A DNA stretch of 39,698 nucleotides from B46-G9 sp964548365 (GTDB lineage Bacteria > Desulfobacterota > DSM-4660 > Desulfatiglandales > Desulfatiglandaceae): the NCBI GenBank assembly GCA_964548365.1, contig CAZJRD010000030.1, positions 1 to 39,698 of the forward strand, read 5' to 3'. Below, in pieces: positions 1 to 8,203 of the stretch. Both the position numbers and the translations under genes were made by a program. The number at the start of each line of letters is the position of its first letter. Position 1 is the first letter of the stretch. The notes under the pieces are model-generated. The model did no database searches. It had not been told where the DNA came from and was given only the letters and a program-made list of their open reading frames with translations.

Positions 1-893
1 TTCCCTGTTCCGTAGTTCTCTCTTTTCCACCACGAAAGCTGGGGCATGATCACGTAAATACCGTTATAACTCACGGTATTTCTCCCCTCTTCTTCAGTCA
101 CCAGGACCTCATGCAGCTTTTCCCCGGGCCTAATCCCAATCTCTAGTATGGCACACTCCGGGGCGACGGCCTTGGCCAGATCCACAATTTTCATACTTGG
201 GATCCTCGGCACAAATATTTCCCCTCCCTGCATGTGGATGAGGGCAGAAACGACCAGATCCACGGCCTGATCAAGGGTAATCCAGAACCTTGTCATTCGC
301 CCATCAGTTATTGTTATTTTCCCGTTTTTTTTCTGTTCGTTGAAGAGGGGAATGACACTGCCCCGGCTGCCGATGACATTTCCGTATCTGACGCAGGAAA
401 AACGTGGTTCCCGGCCTCCAGAATAGGCGTTCCCCTGTACGAAGAGCTTCTCCGCGCAGAGCTTGGTGGCCCCATAGAGATTAACCGGGTTCACTGCCTT
501 GTCCGTGCTGAGTGCAACAACTTTGCTGACACCGGCATCTATGGCAGCCTCTATGACATTCTGGGCCCCATTTATGTTGGTTTTCACTGCCTCGATAGGA
601 TTATACTCGCAGGCGGGGACTTGCTTCAACGCGGCTGCATGAATGACAATGTCAACTCTTTCCATGGCCCGCCGGAGACGATCCCTATCCCGCACATCTC
701 CAATGAAATATCTCAGGCCCTCTTCGCCAAATTTTTGACGCATTTCAAACTGTTTCAGTTCATCACGGCTGTAAATCCTGATCACCCTGGGACGGTATCT
801 CTCCCGCATCACCTTGCAGAAATGTTTTCCAAAAGAGCCCGTTCCCCCTGTAAGCAGGATGGTTTGTTCCCGCCAATCAATCCCTTGTTCCAC
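1..893 (-). CDS. pseB: UDP-N-acetylglucosamine 4,6-dehydratase (inverting), PseB-like; 3' end cut by window edge
   Basis: Reading the minus strand by eye gives a continuous extended-SDR protein of about 297 residues that runs off the left edge, so roughly the last 30 residues are missing. The N-terminal NAD(P)-binding loop TGGTGSFG follows the start closely. The active-site stretch reads STDKAVNPVNLYGATK, which holds the Asp-Lys pair and the Tyr expected of PseB/CapD-type dehydratases. PseB converts UDP-GlcNAc to the 4-keto-6-deoxy-L-AltNAc sugar, the first step to pseudaminic acid, which many bacteria attach to flagellin. The chosen start is a GTG with GGGAGG 5-7 nt upstream; an in-frame TAG lies further up with no ATG between. 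A near-consensus sigma-54 site lies upstream at 1047-1062. Its placement beside two Maf genes supports a role in flagellin glycosylation. A CapD-type polysaccharide enzyme is the alternative. Confidence 0.9.
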   Translation of the reverse strand, partial: MEQGIDWREQTILLTGGTGSFGKHFCKVMRERYRPRVIRIYSRDELKQFEMRQKFGEEGLRYFIGDVRDRDRLRRAMERVDIVIHAAALKQVPACEYNPIEAVKTNINGAQNVIEAAIDAGVSKVVALSTDKAVNPVNLYGATKLCAEKLFVQGNAYSGGREPRFSCVRYGNVIGSRGSVIPLFNEQKKNGKITITDGRMTRFWITLDQAVDLVVSALIHMQGGEIFVPRIPSMKIVDLAKAVAPECAILEIGIRPGEKLHEVLVTEEEGRNTVSYNGIYVIMPQLSWWKRENYGTG

Positions 894-1046
894 GTGTGCC
901 TCCCGTTCCCGCTGTCTGGATTTCTCTGGACCCTACTGATTCGGGAACATCAGGTTTTTTCTGATTTGTTTTACTCCTTGGGGCAGGTGCTCCCCGGCAT
1001 TCACTTTCAAATTGTTCATTTACTTCTTTATTCAATGCCCTTGTAT

Positions 1047-1062
1047 AGCAAGAGATATGCCA
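1047..1062 (-). promoter_or_regulatory. sigma-54 (-24/-12) promoter for pseB
   Basis: The minus strand reads TGGCATATCTCTTGCT, which fits TGGCACR-N4-TTGCW with a single mismatch (T for C at position 6). It lies about 155 bp upstream of the pseB start and faces that gene. Sigma-54 promoters are usual for mid-class flagellar genes in Proteobacteria. A second sigma-54 site faces the other way 58 bp off. Confidence 0.65.
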
Positions 1063-1119
1063 CCCTCAGAGACAGCGATCTGACTGGCAAGAATGAACCT
1101 CTTTGCCATCACACTTGGC

Positions 1120-1135
1120 TGGCACAGCTCTTGCT
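1120..1135 (+). promoter_or_regulatory. sigma-54 (-24/-12) promoter for the maf operon
   Basis: The plus strand reads TGGCACAGCTCTTGCT, a full match to TGGCACR-N4-TTGCW. Transcription would be expected to start near 1146, giving a leader of about 75 nt before the first Maf gene at 1223. The 329-bp gap 894-1222 holds this site, the divergent pseB promoter and no convincing gene. Confidence 0.75.
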
Positions 1136-1222
1136 TGATCCTGGAGTATTAATAAATAACCATGAAGTTGAACTTGGTCTTTTCATTCCCGAAAGAGAAT
1201 AGAAGACAGCAGAAAATCACTC

Positions 1223-2530
1223 ATGAAGAACGCAGCCCATTCATCTTGCATTTCTACAAATGGAGCGATCATCCAGCAACGCTGGCCCGCACTGTTCGAT
1301 TCCCTCATCAAGGCTGGTGAACCCAGAGAATTCTTCTTTTCCCTCCACACACCTCAATCTACCCTTGTCATAAACGGGATTCATTTGAGCAGTGCGTACG
1401 ATCAGGTTTCTGAGGCAGAACTACAGGCATCATTGGTTCCGGGAGGGAGCCGTTGTGCATGGATTTATGGGATAGGAACCGGCCAGGTTTCCTGTGTTTT
1501 GCTCCGGCGCCAGGAAATGGAAAAGATGGTCGTCGTGATAATGAATCCTGATGTTGCAGTGCAGAGTTTCAGGTATTTTGATCACGCTGAGTGGCTATCA
1601 GACTCGAGAGTCGAGCTTTCATTGGCTGAAAACGAGAAGGACGTCAACTACCCGTTTGCCGCCATTCCCTCCTGCCTGCAGCTTGCTTGTAATTCAGCAG
1701 CCCGGCTCAGGGACCTGGTCTTTCTGGAACTCGCTACCCCGTTCATTCAATCCGCGCACCAGGCAAAGAATGGAGAAACAGCTCATCGTATAAGAGAAAA
1801 CATGAGCTACATCCAGTCAGACGGAGATGTGGCGGAGCTCTTTGGTACACGGAGCGGAGAAACCATCGTGGTGGCGGCCGCAGGCCCGACCCTTGTTTCC
1901 CATTATCCATGGCTCATGGAAAAGAAAGGCAACCAAATATTGATCGCGGTAGATGCGGCACTCAAACCCCTGGTGACAGCCGGTATCATTCCTGATGTCG
2001 TGGTGACAATCGATGCCCACCGTGAAGGAGTACTCCCTTTTTTTGAGGGTATCGATCATGCGTTAGGGGCCTCTATCCAGCTGGTTTATTTTCCCATCGT
2101 ACATGGCGATGTGCTCCACCTTTGGCCTGGCAGGCGATTAACAGCCTATTCTCATAGTGACGTGTACAAATCGGTCTCTCAGGCCAATCCAAAAGGGATT
2201 CTTTTCTCGTCCGGGAGTGTCCTTCATTCAGCACTGGATCTGGCCGTCAAAATTGGCGCCTCGAAAGTAATTCTGCTGGGAGCAGACTTTTCATTCCCGG
2301 ATGGAAAAACGCATGTTGCAGGAAGCCCGGTATCCCGGGAAAAACAGGAAGGAATAACTCATCATTGGGTCCTCAATGGTCATGGAAAGAGGGTTGCCAC
2401 TTCCGCGAACCTGAGATGGTACCTCAGGGATCTTGAAAAATATATTGCCCGATATCCGCACATACACGTCATCAATGGGAGCAGGGAAGGGGCACGTATA
2501 GAGGGCACGTCCTACCTGGAGATTAAATGA
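1223..2530 (+). CDS. Maf-family (DUF115/MptE-like) motility-associated glycosyltransferase, short form
   Basis: This 435-residue protein carries the DUF115 (MAF_flag10) core in its C-terminal half. A Gly-rich loop with AAAGPTLVSHYPWL lies at about residues 214-230, followed by DVVVTIDAH at about 258-266 and LLGADFSFPDGKTH near 350-365. Maf proteins of Campylobacter, Helicobacter, Aeromonas and Clostridium are needed for motility and are thought to transfer nonulosonic acids such as pseudaminic acid to flagellin. The N-terminal 180 residues are not recognised. It is shorter than typical 600-700-residue Maf proteins. It is first in an operon behind a sigma-54 promoter, and its TGA overlaps the next ORF (ATGATGA). 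No strong Shine-Dalgarno sequence is visible before the ATG. Substrate and sugar are inferred, not seen. Confidence 0.85.
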   Translation: MKNAAHSSCISTNGAIIQQRWPALFDSLIKAGEPREFFFSLHTPQSTLVINGIHLSSAYDQVSEAELQASLVPGGSRCAWIYGIGTGQVSCVLLRRQEMEKMVVVIMNPDVAVQSFRYFDHAEWLSDSRVELSLAENEKDVNYPFAAIPSCLQLACNSAARLRDLVFLELATPFIQSAHQAKNGETAHRIRENMSYIQSDGDVAELFGTRSGETIVVAAAGPTLVSHYPWLMEKKGNQILIAVDAALKPLVTAGIIPDVVVTIDAHREGVLPFFEGIDHALGASIQLVYFPIVHGDVLHLWPGRRLTAYSHSDVYKSVSQANPKGILFSSGSVLHSALDLAVKIGASKVILLGADFSFPDGKTHVAGSPVSREKQEGITHHWVLNGHGKRVATSANLRWYLRDLEKYIARYPHIHVINGSREGARIEGTSYLEIK

Positions 2531-2808
2531 TGATAGACAAGGATATTCCCTATACCCGGATGCTGAAAGCGACAGCAGACGCGTTTCGCCTCGGTATGGA
2601 GGGGCTGGCGAGCGAGAATTTCATTAAGGTTATTGATTTACTGGCTTCTCTTGTACTGGATCCGGCCTTGCCCAACCGCGAAGGGATAAACAGTATTCTC
2701 GGAGAATTGCTCGACGCCCAATCCCGGAAGGATTATTTTCACGCGGCCGATTTACTGGAATATGAACTGCCTCGGTGGTTCGTTGACTCCTACGGAGGAG
2801 CGAAGTAG
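2527..2808 (+). CDS. Small protein of unknown function between two Maf genes
   Basis: This 93-residue ORF overlaps the stop of the upstream Maf gene by four bases (ATGA), the usual sign of translational coupling. It is followed 58 bp later by the second Maf gene. The sequence looks mainly helical, with no signal peptide, membrane segment or cysteine cluster, and it ends in ...WFVDSYGGAK. I do not recognise a family. Its position suggests a partner or regulator of Maf-dependent flagellin modification, but that is inference only. The coupling and good codon structure make it likely to be a real gene. Confidence 0.7.
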   Translation: MMIDKDIPYTRMLKATADAFRLGMEGLASENFIKVIDLLASLVLDPALPNREGINSILGELLDAQSRKDYFHAADLLEYELPRWFVDSYGGAK

Positions 2809-2866
2809 AAGCACTACTCAATTTAGTTCTTTTGTTTTCGAATATTCTGAGGAGGGAAAATAAAGC

Positions 2867-5350
2867 ATGGGAGACAGGGGAGTGAAACTCGGTCCATTTG
2901 TGACAAATGAATTCGGTGAGCGCTACCTCTACGAGGTGAATCGTACCGCGTTTAATAAGGTTGGATCCGATGCCCTCTATCGGCAGATCTTTGGGGATGA
3001 ACTTTTCCAGGAAGACACCCTGCATATCATCATTGGGACAGATTCTGGTTTACTGCCTTGCTATATATTGCAACATGGAATATCTGCCGGCTCGCGTTTC
3101 CTTTTTGTGGAACTTCCTCATGTAATTGACCGCATCAAGGATACTATCCCCCTGGCCAAACACAAAAACAGATTAGCATTAGTTGCCTGTGATAATTGGC
3201 AAGCAGCGGCTGAACAACTTGAGCTGACAAACTACATCTACATTGGCAAAGTTGTCTTACGGCAGTCAGTTGGGGCAATTGATGCTAATATGGTCGAGTA
3301 CCCCGAATTTCACTGGAGAGTCTCCCAGGAACTGACCCAGTTGGTTTGGGCGACAAAGGCAAGTCTTGGCACAGCGGGATTTACCATTCGACAACTGGAA
3401 AACCTTGCGGAAAACCGACATTCCAGTATATGTCTCAAGGATGCGTTTGCTGGTAAAACAGCCTTTCTCCTGGGAGGAGGTCCTTCGCTGGATGAGGCTC
3501 TCCCCTGGCTCAAAACCCACAAAAATGATTTGGTAATCCTAGCCGTATCGCGTATCTGTAAACGTTTACTGAATTACGGCCTGACACCCCATATCGTATT
3601 TTCAATTGATCCGAATCCCGTCAGCTTTGATATCAGCAAGGAATTATTTTATTTCTGGAAAAAAACATTATTCATTCATGCCTTTCATGTTTCACCGCCA
3701 TTGCTGGCGCAGTGGCGAGGCAGAAGCCTTTTTATGGGTCCGCGTTTTCCATGGGAAAGTCCACTCAGTTTAGAAACACTCCCATCAACAGGTCCTACGG
3801 TTACAAACGCGGCCCTCGCCGCAGCAGTTACCATGGGATTTTCAATGGTTCTGCTTGCGGGGGTTGACCTCTGTTACAGCCGGGCAGGTTATTCTCATGC
3901 TAAGGGGAGTAATGAGCACGACCTAGGTCCCGAGTTGGGCCTATCGGGCATACAGGTGAAAACAAACGGGGGGCGGATATGTGAAACAAGGCCTGACTAT
4001 GCGAGTGCCATGGAAATCATTGCCGGCCAGGCCACACAAGCACAAAGAAGAGGATGTAAAATCATCAACACGGCGTCCGGTGCCGCAAAAATACCCCCTA
4101 TTGTCTATCAGCCCCTTGACGAAATCCGCGTTGAAAAAGCAACAGAAAGACCCGAGGAAATTATTCAAGACAGGTTACCGATTGATAATCGAGACATACG
4201 CGTCACTTACTATAAGGATGCGCTGGATGAACTCGCAACGGGCAATGGAAAACTCAGAAAAATCAGAAAGCTGGCCCAGGAGGCCCTTGAATACAATGAG
4301 GGACTTTTTGGCCGTGACGGAAAAAACGCCAACTTCAAGTATAAAGAAAGGATGGATAAGATAGAACGGATACTCAACACAACATATAAGCACTTTGTCC
4401 CACTGGTGAAAGGATTCGGGATCAAGAGTTTTCTCAGGGTTGTTCACGTGAATAGCGAGAATGAATGGGACAATGATGAGATAGAAAAAGCCGGGAAACA
4501 GTATTATGAATCCTTCCGCGACAGCACGGACCTGCTAATCAAACTTGTGGAGAAGGCACAGCAGAGGCTTCGAGCCCGTCTAGAGGAAGAAAAGGATTCC
4601 CCTGATATAAATCTCTTGACAGCCCAATGGAGAAGAGACCATCAGCCTGGGAGATACCTGATCTGGACACAACGGAATCCCGAAGCCGAAAAAGGCGCCA
4701 GGATATCGCATGGCGCCGTGCTGAAGGAGCTTGAGGACGAATTTAGGAGTATCATAGAGGAGAAAGAAACAGGACACATGCGCCTCATGCGGAAAAAAAT
4801 CAACCTTTCAGGCGTAAGAGGTAAGGCGGCAGGGCTGTTCCAAAAAAAGGATACTGACGAACTGGAACGTTTAGCCGAAGGACTTACCCATATCACCAGC
4901 TCTGAAGCTAGAAAACTTCTGTACCTCACCCGGGGTTACCTGGCGGAACTTCATGGAAATATGACCCAAGCGTTTGAAGAATACAATAAACTGCTTTCAG
5001 ATGAAACCGATCCAGCCCTGGTGGAAGACGCACTGCAGCGCATTGCTGTCATCTGCATTGATAATCGGGACACGGAAAATGCAGTCACGGCACTGGAATG
5101 CTTGGCACAACTTTCATCTACCTATGCACCCCAGTACGCAGATATACTGCGATTGACCGGAGACAGAGAGACTGCTGCCGAGGTGTACAGCGACTATTTG
5201 CAGAAAGTCCCTGATGACCTTGGAACCATGTTGAAGCTGGGAAAACTTTACAAGGACATGCGCGCAGATGAGGCAGCTCAAATGGCGTTCAACTATGTTC
5301 TTGAACGCGACCCGGACAATGGCGCGGCCAGGGCCATGCTCCAAACCTGA
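2867..5350 (+). CDS. Maf-family (DUF115) motility-associated glycosyltransferase with C-terminal TPR-like region
   Basis: This 827-residue protein has a Maf N-terminal region (about 20-160) and a DUF115 core from about 180 to 400. The core contains AFLLGGGPSLDEALPWL, PHIVFSIDPNP and LLAGVDLCYSRAGYSHAKG, the set that defines Maf proteins. Residues of about 440-650 are helical and charged. The final 150 residues or so look like TPR repeats (GYLAELHGNMTQAFEEYNKL and DLGTMLKLGKLYKDM are good TPR-A/B helices), probably for protein contact. The start follows an AGGAGG sequence at a somewhat long distance. Maf proteins act in the cytoplasm on flagellin before export, probably adding a pseudaminic- or legionaminic-type sugar. 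Together with pseB and the shorter Maf gene it forms a glycosylation island next to flagellin. The MITE-like element begins only 6 bp after its stop codon. Confidence 0.88.
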   Translation: MGDRGVKLGPFVTNEFGERYLYEVNRTAFNKVGSDALYRQIFGDELFQEDTLHIIIGTDSGLLPCYILQHGISAGSRFLFVELPHVIDRIKDTIPLAKHKNRLALVACDNWQAAAEQLELTNYIYIGKVVLRQSVGAIDANMVEYPEFHWRVSQELTQLVWATKASLGTAGFTIRQLENLAENRHSSICLKDAFAGKTAFLLGGGPSLDEALPWLKTHKNDLVILAVSRICKRLLNYGLTPHIVFSIDPNPVSFDISKELFYFWKKTLFIHAFHVSPPLLAQWRGRSLFMGPRFPWESPLSLETLPSTGPTVTNAALAAAVTMGFSMVLLAGVDLCYSRAGYSHAKGSNEHDLGPELGLSGIQVKTNGGRICETRPDYASAMEIIAGQATQAQRRGCKIINTASGAAKIPPIVYQPLDEIRVEKATERPEEIIQDRLPIDNRDIRVTYYKDALDELATGNGKLRKIRKLAQEALEYNEGLFGRDGKNANFKYKERMDKIERILNTTYKHFVPLVKGFGIKSFLRVVHVNSENEWDNDEIEKAGKQYYESFRDSTDLLIKLVEKAQQRLRARLEEEKDSPDINLLTAQWRRDHQPGRYLIWTQRNPEAEKGARISHGAVLKELEDEFRSIIEEKETGHMRLMRKKINLSGVRGKAAGLFQKKDTDELERLAEGLTHITSSEARKLLYLTRGYLAELHGNMTQAFEEYNKLLSDETDPALVEDALQRIAVICIDNRDTENAVTALECLAQLSSTYAPQYADILRLTGDRETAAEVYSDYLQKVPDDLGTMLKLGKLYKDMRADEAAQMAFNYVLERDPDNGAARAMLQT

Positions 5351-5356
5351 ACACCA

Positions 5357-5498
5357 GAGCCAGTTTCAAAACGTCGTCTTTTGCCCGATCTCTGCGGCAG
5401 ACAGAAATTTCAATCCTCGAAATATCCAACATATTCCTGTGGTCAAAATTTTCGCCTTTCTTGACCTCGAACAAAATTGAATATTTTGAAACTGGCTC
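5357..5498. mobile_element. MITE-like element with 15-bp perfect terminal inverted repeats and 4-bp direct repeats
   Basis: The left end GAGCCAGTTTCAAAA (5357-5371) is the exact reverse complement of TTTTGAAACTGGCTC (5484-5498). Both ends are flanked by ACCA (5353-5356 and 5499-5502), which looks like a 4-bp target duplication. The 142-bp body is AT-rich and has no transposase. It sits directly behind the stop of the long Maf gene, so it may also act as a transcript end. A four-base match could arise by chance, so the target-duplication reading is an inference. Confidence 0.65.
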
Positions 5499-5582
5499 AC
5501 CATCATTCAATTACCCTATACACATCCATGCCCTCGCAGTATCAACCCCATTTTCAGATAAGGGACCTTGTGGCAGCAGGTT

Positions 5583-5617
5583 TCTGGATCCCGGCTTTAC
5601 GGCCGAAATGACAATTC
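5583..5617. repeat. REP-like short palindromic phrase
   Basis: This segment contains CCGGCTTTACGGCCGAAATGAC preceded by TGGATC. It resembles the dispersed 'tcatttcggc...ccgggatccag' type palindromes found between genes in many Proteobacteria. A second version of the ATTTCGGC/GCCGAAAT phrase lies at 39393-39437. The rest of the 5351-5889 gap holds the MITE-like element, a short GACTCC-type heptad patch near 5648-5670, and the flagellin promoter and leader. Confidence 0.35.
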
Positions 5618-5686
5618 GAAAGAACCTATTTTCCCCTCCTGGATTCTGACTCCCGACTCCTGCCTCCAGCGCGGTTCAAATTTTAT

Positions 5687-5714
5687 TAAAGCTTCCTTTC
5701 GGCCCTGCCGATGA
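5687..5714 (+). promoter_or_regulatory. Sigma-28 (FliA)-like promoter of flagellin
   Basis: TAAA at 5687-5690 and GCCGATGA at 5707-5714 match the FliA consensus TAAA-N15-GCCGATAA. There is one mismatch in the -10, and the spacing is 16 rather than 15. It implies a leader of about 165 nt ahead of flagellin, long enough for post-transcriptional control by CsrA. The fliA, csrA and fliW genes are all in this window. Confidence 0.6.
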
Positions 5715-5889
5715 AATGAGTGCAAACAGCAAGAAATCAAGGGCCGGAAAGGGGGGAGTACTTAATTGTGAATTCGAAATGTTGAGTTTTGAATTTACAT
5801 AGCTTGGCCCAATGGGAAAGGAAAAGAACGTAACCAAGAACTCTTAAAAAGGGCATTGACGCCCGGAAAAACATTTCAAGGAGGGAAAA

Positions 5890-6711
5890 ATGTCACTTAC
5901 CGTTAATACCAATATTGCTTCATTAACCGCTCAAAGGGCCCTGGTGGGCACAAACAGGTCTTTACAAATCTCTATGGCACGTCTGTCCACCGGTCTCCGG
6001 ATCAACAGCGCGAAAGACGATGCCGCGGGTCTCGCTCTCTCCGACAAGATGACCGGCCAGATCCGCGGTATGAACCAGGCGGTGCGAAACGCCAATGACG
6101 GCATCTCCATGGCCCAGACGGCTGAAGGGGCCCTGCAGGAGAGCACAAACCTCCTCCAGCGGATGCGTGAGCTGGCAGTCCAGTCGGCAAATGGTACATA
6201 TGGTACGTCGGAAAGAGCATCACTGAACGACGAATTTACGCAATTGCGAGATGAGATAGGCAGGATCGCCACCACTACCGAGTTTAACGGAACGCATGTC
6301 CTGACAGGCGGGTTGAGCGGCATCACCTTCCAGGTTGGTGCAAATGCGGGGGATACAATTTCCCTCACTGTGTCAGGCTCAATGACTGCAAGCGGACTGA
6401 GTGTTAATGGCCTAAGCGTTACTACTATGAGTCATGCGAATTCCGCCATGACCGCCATTGATTCCGCACTCTCGACAATTGACACTTTCCGTGGCAAGCT
6501 TGGTGCCATTCAGAGCAGGCTGGAATCAACTGTCAACAACCTGATGAGCATCTCGGAAAACGTCGCTGCGGCCCGGTCCCGGATTATGGATGCGGACTTT
6601 GCGGCGGAAACGGCAAACCTGACCAGGACGCAGATCCTGCAGCAGGCTGGTGTTGCCATGCTTTCCCAGGCAAACGCCATTCCGCAGACAGCACTTGCGC
6701 TCCTCAAGTAA
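5890..6711 (+). CDS. fliC: Flagellin
   Basis: This is a 273-residue flagellin with the conserved N-terminal D0/D1 helices (NTNIASLTAQRAL, LSTGLRINSAKDDAAGLA, AEGALQE) and the C-terminal D1/D0 helices (SRIMDADFAAETANLTR, ending QTALALLK). The central part is very short, roughly residues 140-190, rich in Ser, Thr and Gly, so it has essentially no surface D2/D3 domains. Ser/Thr sites there would be candidates for glycosylation by the neighbouring Maf proteins (inference). The start follows AAGGAGGGAAAAATG. That Shine-Dalgarno contains GGA, so it could be masked by CsrA. It is exported by the FliO-R/FlhAB gate and bound beforehand by FliS and probably FliW, both encoded nearby. A 6-nt-loop hairpin separates it from fliD. 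Confidence 0.97.
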   Translation: MSLTVNTNIASLTAQRALVGTNRSLQISMARLSTGLRINSAKDDAAGLALSDKMTGQIRGMNQAVRNANDGISMAQTAEGALQESTNLLQRMRELAVQSANGTYGTSERASLNDEFTQLRDEIGRIATTTEFNGTHVLTGGLSGITFQVGANAGDTISLTVSGSMTASGLSVNGLSVTTMSHANSAMTAIDSALSTIDTFRGKLGAIQSRLESTVNNLMSISENVAAARSRIMDADFAAETANLTRTQILQQAGVAMLSQANAIPQTALALLK

Positions 6712-6725
6712 CCTTTAACAAAGAG

Positions 6726-6747
6726 GGGAGGCCGATCATGGCCTCCC
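6726..6747 (+). terminator. Hairpin between flagellin and fliD, possible attenuator
   Basis: GGGAGGCC and GGCCTCCC form a perfect 8-bp stem around a 6-base loop, 15 bases after the flagellin stop. No T run follows, so it is not a classical intrinsic terminator. It could stabilise the 3' end of flagellin mRNA or lower read-through into fliD, which is needed in far smaller amounts. Confidence 0.55.
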
Positions 6748-6775
6748 TTCCAAAATGAATTGAGAGGATCCGGAA

Positions 6776-8167
6776 ATGGGATTGGCAGTCGGGGGCCTGG
6801 CAAGCGGGCTTGATACCCAGGGAATCATTGAAAAGCTGATGGATATTGAGCGTCAGCCCATTACATTGCTTCAGCAGCGGGAAGATGCCTTCCAGGTGAA
6901 ACTCTCGGCATATGGAGAGGTCAAGAGCGCCCTCAGCGAGTTTCAGTCCGCGGTGAATGACCTGCGCTATCCCAGCAATTTTGCCGCTTCATCGAGCGTC
7001 TCCTCGAATGAAGGTATCCTCACGGTTACCAGTTCAGGGTCGGCTGCGCTGGGAAATCATTCCATTATTGTCAGCGCCCTGGCACAGGCCCACACGATCC
7101 GGAGCGCAGCATTTACCGCCTCCACCGACGTGGTGGGCACGGGAACCATCTCCATCCAGGTGGGAACCGGTGACGCAGTGGATGTCACCATTAACTCTGA
7201 CCATGAAACCCTTTCCGGTATTGCCGCAGCCATTAACAGCGCTGACGCGGGAGTCACCGCAAGCGTTATTGATGACGGGCTGGGTCATACCTATCTGACC
7301 ATGACCTCGCAAGAGAGCGGGGCGGATAACATCATCAGTGTGAATATCACGAACGGTGGTTCCGGCCAGCTTGACAGCCTGTATGATGGTGGGGAAATGG
7401 TAACAACCCGTGCCGCGGCCAACGGCCAACTCACCGTAGACGGCATCGACGTGGAGCGTTCTTCAAACACCATTTCCGATTTGATCAGCGGCGTCACCCT
7501 CGACCTGCATAAGGCGGACAACACCGAAACAGTGGGTGTGGACATAACGCGCGACACCGATACCATCAAGGAAAAGATAAGCGCCTTTGTGGATGCCTAC
7601 AACAAACTGGTTGACAACATTTCAAGCAAACAGGCTTATGGAGGTGAAGAGGGGTCATCCGGAGCACTCATTGGCGATTCCACGCTCAGATCCATCACCC
7701 GGAACCTTGGAAGCATTCTTGGGCGACAGGTTGGTGGAACGGAAAACGGTGCTTCCACTCTTTTCGGTATCGGCATATCAATAGACCGATACGGCAAAAT
7801 GCAGATGGACGATACCGACGTAACCGATGCCCTTGCAACCAACATTTCTGATGTAATGACCATTTTCACATCCGACACGGAAACCAGCCAAGGCATTGTC
7901 ACCGCCCTCGCTGATTATCTCGACATGGCAATGGATCCGGTGGACGGCATGATAGCAACCAAGGAAGACGGCCTGCAGAGCAGTATTGATGATTTAAACG
8001 ACAAGCAGGACGCCATGGAGACAAGGATCTCCAAGCGGGAGGAAATACTCTGGGCACAATTCAACCGCCTTGAACTGCTTCTGAGCGGATACCAACAAAC
8101 GAGTGATTACCTGACACAGCAGATAACCGCGCTTACCAATCTCAACAAACAGATCGCGGGCAACTAG
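6776..8167 (+). CDS. fliD: Flagellar filament cap protein FliD
   Basis: This 463-residue protein begins GLAVGGLASGLDTQGIIEKLM, the standard FliD N-terminal motif, where GLASGLDT is diagnostic. It ends in a long helical C-terminal D0 region (SSIDDLNDKQDAMETRISKR...YLTQQITALTNLNKQ). The middle is rich in Thr/Ser/Asp beta-type sequence typical of the D2/D3 domains. FliD caps the growing filament and inserts exported flagellin monomers. It is preceded by GAGAGG and lies 64 bp from flagellin and 36 bp before fliS, the usual order flagellin-fliD-fliS. Its length is normal for the family. Confidence 0.96.
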   Translation: MGLAVGGLASGLDTQGIIEKLMDIERQPITLLQQREDAFQVKLSAYGEVKSALSEFQSAVNDLRYPSNFAASSSVSSNEGILTVTSSGSAALGNHSIIVSALAQAHTIRSAAFTASTDVVGTGTISIQVGTGDAVDVTINSDHETLSGIAAAINSADAGVTASVIDDGLGHTYLTMTSQESGADNIISVNITNGGSGQLDSLYDGGEMVTTRAAANGQLTVDGIDVERSSNTISDLISGVTLDLHKADNTETVGVDITRDTDTIKEKISAFVDAYNKLVDNISSKQAYGGEEGSSGALIGDSTLRSITRNLGSILGRQVGGTENGASTLFGIGISIDRYGKMQMDDTDVTDALATNISDVMTIFTSDTETSQGIVTALADYLDMAMDPVDGMIATKEDGLQSSIDDLNDKQDAMETRISKREEILWAQFNRLELLLSGYQQTSDYLTQQITALTNLNKQIAGN

Positions 8168-8203
8168 CAGCCACACACGTAGAAACCGGAGAGGATAAAA
8201 GGA

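Noticed and set aside
234..1202. Plus-strand ORF of 322 codons
   Set aside because: It lies antisense to pseB, whose translation shows clear SDR motifs; the plus-strand product has no recognisable domain.
1223..2530. 6-hydroxymethylpterin pyrophosphokinase (MptE) function for the Maf-type gene
   Set aside because: DUF115 is shared with archaeal MptE, but the flagellar and pseB context fits Maf glycosyltransferases, not pterin synthesis.
5289..5510. Minus-strand ORF of 73 codons through the MITE-like element
   Set aside because: It is open only because the element is short and AT-rich; it spans both inverted ends and has no ribosome site.
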